Assembly (NCBI RefSeq): GCF_964355755.1
Contig: NC_092673.1
Span: forward strand, 16,189,001 to 16,253,000
Origin: Antedon mediterranea
Lineage: Eukaryota; Echinodermata; Crinoidea; Comatulida; Antedonidae
Direction: 5' to 3'
Length of the DNA: 64,000 nucleotides
Shown here: positions 48,601 to 60,600 of the stretch, piece after piece
Position numbering within the stretch: position 1 is the first letter of the stretch
Layout of the letters: each line of letters begins with the position of its first letter
Program-made: the position numbers and the translations under genes
Notes under the pieces: model-generated
Seen by the model: the letters and a program-made list of their open reading frames with translations, nothing else
The model's database searches: none
Told to the model about the DNA's origin: nothing

Positions 48601-51600
48601 TTTATGCTTTCATGAAAGGATTGGCGTTCCATATCGGTTAGCCTTTCTTTTATTTGATTAATTATATGAAATTTATCAAGGACATTATTTTGTGAAAACC
48701 ATATGTTTCCATGACCAATAGAGCATAACATATGTTTTACATCGCTTACCCAACAATTACTATTATTTTGCGCTTTATGAAGTTGAGATTTATAACATTT
48801 CTTCGCATATCTGTCCTCGTTCATATTTACTAGTCTTACCCAATAACGGATAACATTGAGTACACCTTCGATTGATAAAGAGAATCGTCTACATTCCCCT
48901 CTAATTGAAACATTTGTGGCTGATTTCCCGACCCCTAAAACATATCTACAGAAATTATTTTGAATATCATCAATTTTGTTGTTGTTTAGTTTTCCCCATA
49001 TTTCACTACCATACAGTATAATTGGGTTTATTTTAACATCAAATAAGTTAGTTCCAAATATTCACTAGTAAATGTCCATATTTCTGATATACTATATTTT
49101 TGAGTGAGAAAAGTGCTTTATTAGCCTGTGTATTATTTTGTTCTCTGGCCTTTTCCCAAATTCCTGAACAATCGAAAGTGACTCCAAGATATTTAAGAGA
49201 TTTTACTATTTCAATTTCTTTACCAAGTTAATTCCACTTTTCGTAGTTCTTAAGTTTTCCATTTAAAAAAAATACTATTTTACTTTTGTCAATGTTAACT
49301 ACCAATCCCTACCTATTACAATAATATGCTAATTTATTTAAAAGATCTTGTAATGAGTACACTGTATCACTGATTAAAACTAGATCATCTGCATACAGTA
49401 GGTGATTAATATTTATGTTATCAATTTTTATTTTGTTTCGATTTTCAGCAGTATGATAACTCAGTTATATCATTAATTATTAAATAATAATGAAGATAAA
49501 GGTGACCCTTGTTGTATTCCTACTTCACATTTAAAGGATTCTCCAATTTGTTGCCAACCTTTACATGCCCTTTTAATTTACTATACATTGTTTTTATAAC
49601 TTTGATTATTTTACCTTTTATACCAGATTTTCTTAGTTTACAAGGAAATCGTGTCTAATAGAATCGAAAGCGCGTTTTAAATCTATAAACGCCATGTACA
49701 CAGTTCCTCGTTTTTTTGAGAAATATTTGTTAACAATTGTGTATAAAATAAATATGTTATCAATAGTACGACAATCTTTTCTAAACCATCCCTGTTCTTG
49801 ATGTAATATTTCATTTTCTTCTGTCCATTTGCTTAATCTATTGCTTATAATGTATAACAAGCACGAATGTGCAATACTCGGGGTACAGCGAAAGAAGCTG
49901 TAATGACGTCATAAGACCGGATGTAACGTCACATACACATCAATAACCGCGCTACCAAATACGGCTATACGGTACCATCTTCGAGACGTGATATGGCTGC
50001 ATCCGGTTTGAAATTAAAAAATCCAGCTCTATAGATTTGAGGACATGTCCCTGTAGTATATTCATGCTAAATCTGAGCTCAATACTACAACGAATAAGGG
50101 AGGAGTAGTACTTTATAAATCGCACTTTTTGCTCAATAGTGTCCAGATGGAAGAAGAAGAGGAAAAGATGAGAGAGTCCTAGACTCAGGTACCCCGGGTA
50201 ATAAAACGAGATATACTCTATATCATATTACGTATACAGTATATTTCACCATAAAGTTAAAGAAAAATAGGTTTCGTCAGGGCTCGAACCGGGACCTTCT
50301 GCGTGTTAAGCAGACTTGACCACCACTACACTACGAAACCTCTTACACTAAAAATGTGGGTTACACAAAGTTTTTTTATCCATTTAAATTACAAATAAAT
50401 ATGGTAATAAGCATAAAGCAAAATAAACGTGTGTAAAAGTGATAATTACCGATTACACAAAGTAAGTATTTAAAAAAATAATAAAAATAAGATATAGTGT
50501 GTATAATTATCATATTGCGTATACAGTACTTTTCACCATATAAAGTTTAAAAAAAAAACCTTCGTCCGGGCTCGAACCAGGTACCTTCTGCGTGTTAAGC
50601 AAACGTGATAACCACTCGCCAAGAAGCCGCATATAACTACATAACGCTGTGGTGTGTGTCACACATTGTGGCTTCTTAATTGAAAAAATTAATTAACAAA
50701 AAAGCACGAATGTGCGATACTCGGGGTGCAGCAAATGAAGCTGTAATGACGTCATAAGACGGGATGTGACGTCACATACACATCAATAACCTACCAAATA
50801 CGGCTATATGGTACCACTCGCCAAGAAGCCGCATATAACTACATAACGCTGTGGTGTGTGTCACACATTGTGGCTTCTTAATTGAAAAAATTAATTAACA
50901 AAAAAGCACGAATGTGCGATACTCGGGGTGCAGCAAATGAAGCTGTAATGACGTCATAAGACGGGATGTGACGTCACATACACATCAATAACCTACCAAA
51001 TACGGCTATATGGTACCATATCCGAGACGTCATATGGCTGCATCCGATTTGAAATTTAAAAATCTGTCTCTATAGCTTTGAGGACATGTCCCTGTAGTAT
51101 ATTCATGCCAAATCCCAGCTCAATACTACAACGAATAAGGGAGGAGTAGTACTTTAAAAATCGCACTTTTTACTCAATAGTGTCCAGATGGAGGAAGAGG
51201 AGAAAATGAGTAAGTACTAGACTCGGGTACCCCGAGTAAAAACACCTTGCCTAAAGTGAATATTAAGGATACGCCACTATAATTTGCTGGTTGATCTCTT
51301 TTACTCTTTTTAAATATAGGAATAATAATGCTTGTTGCCCATTGCTGGGAAAAATTTCCAGAGGTAAAAATACTATTAAAAATTTTCGTAATTGCGCTAA
51401 TAGCAGCATTTGGCATACAAGTAAAAAATTCAATTGGGAATCCATCAATACCTGGAGCTTTACCCCTTTTCTGTGCTTTAATTGCATAAATTACTTCTTC
51501 CCGGCTGATTTCTTCATTGTAACAATCGTTATGTTCGCAATTGTTATCGTTATCGTCTTCTATATTGATTTCTTGTATATTATTTGTTTGATTTTGGAAC

Positions 51601-54600
51601 ATTGTTTTGAAGTAATCATGCCATTTTTTAAGTGTAATGTTTGTCACATTTTGTTGTCGTTTGGTTTTAAGGTTTTTCCAAAATATTGTACTGTTATGTT
51701 CCTTTATTAACCTGATTAATTTTTGTTGTGATGAATTTTTATGTTTATTTTTTTTAAATTTTATTAATTTTTTATAACTCCTTTTCTTTAACAGATATTC
51801 ATTTAATAGGGTGTTAGTTTTGTATTTTCTATATTTATTAAGAATGCTACGAATAATAATTTTCTTTTTTATGCATTGACGATCAAACCATGTATTCTTG
51901 GGCAATTTTGTGCATTTTTGTTGTATTTGTGTTTGTTTTTTTGTATTTATGTACATTTATAGTACACTGGTTTTCATTAGGTGTTAAAAATCAGTACCGG
52001 AAGTATGTACAAACTTTCTCTACCATTGAGTATAAATTCTAGAAGTTGCACTTAATTTACTAAAATTTCCCATTACCTAAATTTATATGTAAATTCATTT
52101 AACTGCTTATTGGTCTCATATTGTTAACATCTAAACATTTGTTTGTACAATTTTATGAAATATGTATTTTATTAATGTTTACATTTTGTGATTGATATTG
52201 TACAGTACGTAGATTTTAATGATTACTTACATTAAGTAATAGGCTAACAATCACTAGATCTGATCCATGGTAAGATATTATATTTTGTTTTCATTTATCA
52301 ATAATGATAATTAGGATTTTATCACATTATTTAGCAGTAATTGTTGTTGTTTGTATTTACAAAAAAAAACAATTTCACATAATGTCTGTTGTCAGTATTT
52401 ATAAACGTTCATGATTATGATTTTTTTCCAGGATGGTAACACTCCATTACAGTCATATCTGTGGAGTGTATATACACCTACCTTAGAAATAGTTACGTGT
52501 CTCATTCAGCATGGGGCACCATTAGCATTGCAAAATAAGGTAAATGTACAGGGATTTGCTAGTGTAATAGGCTAACATTCTATAGATCTGCTGAAGTAAA
52601 CCCATTAACAAAAATCAAATTTTATTAAAACAAACCAAATAAAAAAATAACTAAATAGTTATATATGATTTATGATAACTGATTTAAAATGTAAAGTCTA
52701 ATTAATTGTAAATATGAAATAAAATTTGACAACTACTAAACAACTAAAAAATGTTTATGTTAAAAAAATTAATAGAATCTGATTTTAATAAAAAATGATT
52801 ATTAATTAAAAACCTGCTCCCTCCCTTACCTTACAAAAAATGCTTCTGTCAGTCTATCCAGCTAATTATGAACATGGCTTTAAAGAAATCCTTTTCCAAC
52901 CTAGGGTCTTTTTGTGCAAACATTTGCCACAAAATGAAGAGAAATGTACACAATGTTTTGTTAGTTTTCAAAATCTAAATTGTTTGAGTAATGCAATTTA
53001 AAAAAGAAAAGTAATATGAAATTAGTCTTTTCAAACTGAATGCTTTTAAGAAAAGTTCCGTCTCTTATCTTATGACTTTTTTGAAAAAATTAATTCTCGT
53101 TTTTTTTTTATTCAGTATATTACACAGAGGCGCCTTACAAAATGGAACCATCTTAGCTTCAAGGCGCCTCAGATTAACAAATACAACATTTTAAAACAAC
53201 TAACAGAAACATCAATTAAATCTTCCAGAATTAACAAGAAATTGTTGTACATAATAAAATAATAAAGCATTTTCACAATTCGAAAGAAGATCGGAACCAA
53301 AAATAAAAATTTCACTTAAAAATGTTAAATTAAATGTTAAAGAAAAATCCTTGGCTAAGATATCCTCAATAATTGAGTTAGCGCTTACAAGTAGAATATC
53401 TCTTTGTGTATTATAATTAGGGCAGTAACATAAGAAATGAAGCGGATTCTCAACATTAAAGCCACAAGTACAATTTGGATTGTCCCGAAGTCCATGTAAG
53501 AATAAATGCGAATTGAGACAGCTGAAACCAAGTCGGATTCTAGTGTGAATTTGGTTAATCTTCTTATCACCTGTATCATAATAAGAACGTTTTTTTGTTT
53601 CAAACAAATTGGATTTCAGTAGCAATTTTTTAAACTCAACAAGAAATGAGGAATTTTTTATTTCATTATTTAACTCATTCCAATGTGTTATAATAGATGG
53701 GACAAAAGATAAACGATATGATGTGGTCTTACAAAATGGAATTATTATATTTCGGATGTTACGCAAGTTATAAACTTCAATATTGTCAGAAAAATTAAAT
53801 AAGAAGTAAAGATACACTGGTGTTAACTTATGAATAATTTTAAAAAACAGTATTAGGTTAAGAAATTGTCTACGTTTTTCCAATGATAACCAGCCTAATT
53901 CTTGTCTTAATGCATTATGACTTGTATGTTTCCACGCACCAGTACATATTCTACCTGCAGAAATCTGGATATTTTCTAGTTCATCACTTAATTTATCTGG
54001 GATATTACACCAAACAGGAGCTGCATATTCCATTAATGGTCTAACGTGTGATATGTAAATGTGACAGAGAGCCTGTCGAGGTAGAATATGTTTGACACGA
54101 CGTAGCATATTTAAAGATAAAGACGCTTTGTTAATTACAGATTGGATATGGGAATCCCACTTGAGTTTTGCATTAAGCATTAAACCAAGATGCCTATGAT
54201 CATTTACAAATTGTAGATTTACATTATTGAAATTTAAACTAACATAGTTATCTAAATGTTTACGTGTAAACAGTATAGCTTTCGTTTTGTTAGCATTGAA
54301 TGTTACTTTCCATTTTTTTGCCCAATTATAAATGACATTAAGATCACCATTTAATTTTTGTTCTGAAATATTACGATCTGTACAAATATCATATAACGAA
54401 GTATCATCTGCATATACACTAATATTAGATTTGATATTATCAACCATATCATTTATGAATACAATAAATAAAAATGGACCCAAAACAGATCCTTGGGGTA
54501 CTCCTGCTGTAATGGTCACCCAATGACTGGTAGTTCCTTCAATAATAACACGTTGCTCACGTGAGTTTAAGTAACTTTGGAACCATTTTAGAAGAGTGCC

Positions 54601-57600
54601 ATTAATTCCATATTGATTTAATTTGTATATAATCCCATTATGCCAAACTTTATCGAAGGCTTTGGAAATATCCAAAAATACCGAGATTACTTCTTTCCTT
54701 AAATCTAAAGCTCTATTAAATGTATCTATAAGATAAAGAAGTTGATACGTTGTCGAGTCACCTGGTGTAAAACCAGATTGGAATTGAGTAAGAAGTTTAT
54801 TATCCACAAAGTATTTATATACTATATCAAAAACTGCACGCTCAAAAATTTTTGCAAAGTTGGAAAGTATGGATATAGGGCGGTAGTTCTCAATAAGGGA
54901 TTTATTGCCTTTTTTATGCAGAGGAATGACATTTGATTTTTTCCATTCCACAGGAAAATATCCTTGGCTTATGCAGAAGTTATAAAGCTTTGTCAAATGG
55001 GGTGCAATAATTTCAGCAGATTCTATTAGTATGATACTGTGAATTTCATCAGGTCCCATCGCCTTGTTTTTATCCAGCATAGTTAATAATTTCATGATCT
55101 CATCAACAGATAATTTGAGAGTTGAGAGTCTCGATGCAGTTCTATATGTGAAGTCCGAAGGAAAATCATCATGATTAGGAATAAACGATTGAGATTTAAA
55201 ATAATTGTTAAACGCTTTAACTTTCTCACTATTTAAAGTTAGGACATCATCGTTTAATTTGATTGGAGGAATCTTATAATATTGTTTGGAATTACAAACT
55301 GAATTTATGGTAGACCACCAAGTTTTTGAATCACAGTTTTTATTCATTAATAAATCAAATTGTTTATCCAAAAAAGTTTGTTTAGCTTTTCTTATTGCTT
55401 TAACAACTTTTGCGCGAATTTTCTTAAAACGTTGCATTTGCGAATTTGAGTTATTTCGAGTGGAATGGGCGCGATTTCTTTTGCGAATAAGAGTTCTAAT
55501 ATGAGCATTAATCCAAGGCTTGTCATTAGGACGCACAGTTATAATTTTAGATATAATATAGTTATCAACACAATTATTAAATAAGTCAATCCAATTATGA
55601 CAAACATCTTCAACCTTTGAAGATGAATAAACTTCTTCCCAATTTACAGAATTAAGAGCATTACGATATAAATTAAAATCAGTTTTTTCAAAAAGATATA
55701 TTTTACGATTGTATGGCTTGTCCCGTGTGATACGAATATCAATATTTGCATATACTGGACTGTGATCACAATTTAAAAGTGGGCACAATGCACCAAAATC
55801 ATTAATATATACATTTTGACTAGTAACTATATGGTCAATACAAGACCGTTGGTCTTTTATACAACGTGTTGGCATATTGATGTGTTGAGTTAAACCGTTT
55901 TGTTGTAAAAATTCGTAAAATGATTTTCCAAATCTATTTGTGTTTCCATCATTGTACCAGTTGTTATTTTGAGCATTCATATCGCCCATCATTAAAGTTA
56001 AGCTGTGTCGAGACAAAACAAAGTTATTAGTACTGTTTTGAAAATAGTCAAGTAGATCCTGATCAGATTGAACATCACTTTGTGGTGGCCTATAACATAC
56101 ATAAGTCAAAATCGTCCAGTTTGAAACTTGTATTTCACACCTTATCACATCTGAGATCATTACAAATATGGGAATTAACTAAGTGTATAGAATTAGATAT
56201 GTAAAAAGCACATCTGCCGCCATGGCGGTTTCTATCATTTCTAATAGGTTCTCTTGATAACCGTCTAGTAAAATGTCATGGTTCAAGATAGTTTGATCTA
56301 GCCATGTTTCTGTTAAAGCAATAATATCATAGTTATTTAAATTTGCTAGGTGTTGAATTTCAGCTAGTTTACCTGGAACGATTAGACTACGTATGTTAAT
56401 ATGGCAAACTGTAAACTGTTCCGGACCAGGATTTGGATGTATATCGCCGCACATTAAAAGCATGCACATTAGAACATTATTACGCCCCAAATTTATGATA
56501 AATAAATTATCCATTATCAGTAAAAAAAATAAGTAAAGTACTCACTTTAAAAACGCTAGCACATATGAGAACACTTAGCCAAACGAACATAGTAAACATT
56601 GAAATAAAAACAAGAGAACACGTTTTTGCTATCTAAAATCAACAAATAATGGTCAAATTCCGTCGGTAAGAAACGTACTGTTAATGACACCGCACAGTCT
56701 AAACGTTCTTAATGTTCAGCAATCAGTCGTTCAAAATCATTTTCATTCTTGATATGCTTGGGTTTTTCTTCACCTTTACACAGGGCCCATATCTTGCATC
56801 TGTTAGTCCAGGCACGTTGAACTCCATCATGGTGTCTTACCTTCCAAAAGAGATTGAAATTTGCTTTTGTTAGGTCTTCCGAGATATAAACCGGCATACC
56901 CTTCAGTTTGGATTTGGCTGCAAACACATTGTTACGGGTCCTGATTGAATTGAACCGAACAATTATTGGCCTAGGCTTGTCAGTAATAGGACCGATTCGA
57001 TGAGATACTTCAATATCGTCGGACTTGAAAGTGATACCCATTTTGTCGCGAATAATTCTCGTTAAAATATAATATACTAGTAAGTGCTCACAGATGCTTC
57101 TCGAATACATGAACTTTGGTAAATAACTGAAAATTGCACTGTACACAAAGCAATACAGATATGATGGAATTTATGTATTCAAATATAATTGTCATCCTGA
57201 GAATTACCTTAATTTTGTTTATTGCATGGTATTGTTCACCAAATTCCTGTCTTGGTACATTTGATGATGGGATGGTACTGTATCAGGCTTCATGATATGA
57301 TATGATCTTCATCGAGGCAAATGATAAATTTGTTTTGATCGTCAATATTCATTCATTCATTCATGATGGCTTATCGCCTGACTATTTACTTTAGGCCTCT
57401 GGCCCCTAGTAATTAATAAAATAATAATTACATTGAAAAATAAAGCAATTTATGGTCACAAGATAAATGAATTAATTAATTTCGTTCTCTAAGCAAAACA
57501 TATATCTTAACTTATAAGCATGATAAATATATTTAGATAGATTATCAATAATTATTGGATCCTGTGATGATATTAAACGGCAGAATTTAAAAGTATTTGG

Positions 57601-60600
57601 ATTTTCAAAAAATAAAGAAGGTATAAATATTTTTCTGATTTCCTTGTAACGAGAGCAAACTGTAACAAAATGATATTCATCTTCAACTTCGTTTTTATCA
57701 CATATTTTACATAACCTATTTCTGCGTTCTATTCTTTTCCAGTACAGTAAGTAGATAACCATAATAAATGCACCCGCTCCCAAAGTAATAATGACTTATC
57801 TATTCCATTATGGAATAACTCTCAGGGTAAAAGAACTTTTGTTTATAGATCAACTAAATTATGGAATTCTCTACCAAATAACACAAAATCAGAACTGCAT
57901 AATATGTCTTTGGCAACTTTTAAATCTTCACTATAGAAAACATATATGTATTAACCTTTTTGCCTTCACAATTGTAAATAGTTTTATATCTGTTTTCTTT
58001 CCTTTTGTTTTTCTTTTTATTTTATTTTTGTTGTAAATATGTTTACTGAACCACTTTGGAAATCAGTACATTTGTATTGAAAGTGTATTTCAGTTTAAAG
58101 AAAGAAGAAATAAATAAATAGATTTTAATGATTACTTACATTAAAGTAATAGGCTAACAATCACTAGATCTGATCCATGGTAAGATATTATATTTTGTTT
58201 TCATTTATCAATAATGATAATTAGGATTTTATCACATTATTTAGCAGTAATTGTTGTTGTTTATATTAACAAAAAAAAACAATTTCACATAATGTCTGTT
58301 GTCAGTATTTATAAACATTCATGATTATGATTCCTTTCCAGTATGGTGACACTCCATTACATTCATATTTGAAGAGAACTGCACCTACCTTAGAAATAGT
58401 GACGTGTCTCGATCAGCATGGGGCACCAGTAGGATTGCAAAATAAGGTAATGTACAGGGATTTGCTAGTGTAATAGGCTAACATTCTATACATCTGATGT
58501 GGTAAACCATTCTATTTTGTTCTGGTTTACCACATTATTTAGCAGTAATTTTTACTGTATTGTCTCATATTATGGTATATCTGCAGCATTGCAAAATAGG
58601 GTAATGTAGGCTTACAAAGAATTGTCAGGACAATTTCACATTTTATTGTTATCATGAGTATTTATAAACTTCAACTTCAGTATCAATTAGCCTCCATATT
58701 AATCAATAGTATTACTACCTCAAAGAGTAGTATTATTTAATCACACTTACAGATATAGAATTCTAAAGTGTTTGATTTTGTTCACATTTTTCTCTTTTTA
58801 CGCATAGCACATTCTAACAAGTTTGTTTTGATTTAGATATTCATTTATAAGTCAACTATAATTGTAATGTTTTGTTGTTGTTTTAATATTTCATTTGTAT
58901 CTGGATAGTATCCAAATATTATTTTCTTTGAAAGTTTATAGTAAAACTATTTGTTGTTTTATATTATGGCTCAAACATTTTAACACATCTACCTACTGTT
59001 CCAAAGTAAACTTTTATTCAATTTATCTCTCTCTCTCTCTCCTCCATCTTTCAATGTTGAAGGCGGTAGACTATAAACGGCAGCGCTCAAGTTTTGGTTT
59101 GGATACAGGAGTTATAGGTGGCGCACTGTACAAATTGATGTCATTTATTGGCAAATAGTAATTTCTATTCACGTCCTAATTTACAACCAATGTTAAAAAA
59201 TAGTAAATGTACGTGTTATCACATGATGCTCTTTCATCCAATCTCTAGATGGTAAATGTTTGAGCCATGACATAATACTGTATGTATGTGATGTGTAATT
59301 AAAGTGTGTTATATTGTATATCAATAATTTCTCAAAACTACTAATAACTAAACCCATTTTTTTAATAGGATGGAAATACACTTGTCTCTCTTTTAGAAAG
59401 TAACAGGCGGATAGAGAGGGAAAGAAAAACTGAAATTTTAAACTTCTTAGAAGGTAAGTGAAGTTTTAATTATTGAAATTTTAGGATCAACTAGTTTCAT
59501 TGCAAACGATAAAGATTTGATTTCTCATCAAGTGAAGAAGAATGTCCAGATAAAGAAAATTAACATTTATGATATATCATTCACAGGTTTATTATAGATT
59601 AAATAATTCAGTGGGATAGTAGTATACATGGAAGTTGTGATATGTTGCAAGATGTAAATTATTTTGCTATTAATACGATAAAAATAACACAAAAATGCAC
59701 ACTTTAAAATTCCTTTGAAATAAAAATATTAAATAAATCATTTTTCAAATCAAATCAATCTCTTTATTCAATACATCAAAACAGTACACATAACAAAAAT
59801 AAAGAGATTTTAATGATGATGATGATGATTTTAAGATGAAAGGGACCTTCAATAAACCTCAAGGGGCTTTTGATAGGAGGCTTTACTTTAAACTAGTTAC
59901 AATAATCGGATGGGGGATATGCATTGTTAAGGAATATTTAAACTTTATTAATTGCACATAAATGTAAAATGTAGATTTTTTTTTTAAATGTAATCTATTT
60001 TATATATAATACTATGTACAATTGGTATTCGCATTCAAGGCAAACAATTTACGATAGGAGGAGATAAATATTGAATATAAAAATCTAATTTTCTTGTTAA
60101 ATCCCAGTTTTTGTTTCCACAATGGATGAATTTCCTTCACACATTTTAAATAATAATTCGTCTTCTTCGAGGAGCTGAATCACCGGATTTTCAGCGCGCC
60201 GTGCGTACCAGGTTACTACCGAAAATGATGGCGCTTAATTAAAAGTTCTTAGTAGATATACAGTAGCTCTATATCTATTAGCCTTAAAAGTTATCCCCTT
60301 AATAGCTCTATTACCTATTAAGCACTTCCTAATAGGTTTTACCTCATTAGCATAATTCAAAACCCCTACTAATAGTGTTAGATAGATTTTTCACTATTTT
60401 CAATCTGTGAGTAACACAGTTGTATGCATCTATCTATTGTCTACTATAATAGCAATACCAAGGGCTACCAGCAACCTATTAATATACATAAACAAACTGA
60501 TAATAGCCAGTAACTTTTAATAAGCTATCTATTTTATACAATAGATAGATATGGACTACCAGATAGCTATTAGAAATCTATGAGTATCATATCTATCTAT

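Larger units (their letters stand above)
49859..51244. mobile_element. 1.39-kb tRNA-Val-like/TGACGTCA insertion (unit 2)
   Basis: Copy of 37458-38843. tRNA-Val-like sequences are at 50270-50340 and 50559-50628, and TGACGTCA motifs at about 49903, 50746 and 50947. Confidence 0.65.
48073..51959 (-). mobile_element. LINE family A, interrupted (unit 2)
   Basis: Copy of 35672-39558 made by the segmental duplication. Coding fragments at 48468-48824, 49633-49860 and 51174-51956 (minus strand). The last one reads on into the inserted element because a single base differs (gccactata here, gccacttta in unit 1), removing a stop. Confidence 0.85.
53100..57075 (-). mobile_element. LINE family B, best-preserved copy (unit 2)
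   Basis: Same structure as 40699-44650: poly-A tail, 3' hairpin gaggcgcctt/aaggcgcctc, reverse transcriptase, endonuclease and an ORF1 remnant (56709 to about 57075). About 4.0 kb, 5'-truncated within ORF1. Confidence 0.88.
45967..58383. repeat. 12.4-kb tandem segmental duplication, unit 2
   Basis: Second copy of 33566-45966. It contains the same order: intron, truncated exon, two intact ankyrin exons, LINE A with its insertion, LINE B, LINE A 3' fragment, opposite LINE fragment. It ends inside the ankyrin exon at 58342. Confidence 0.95.
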
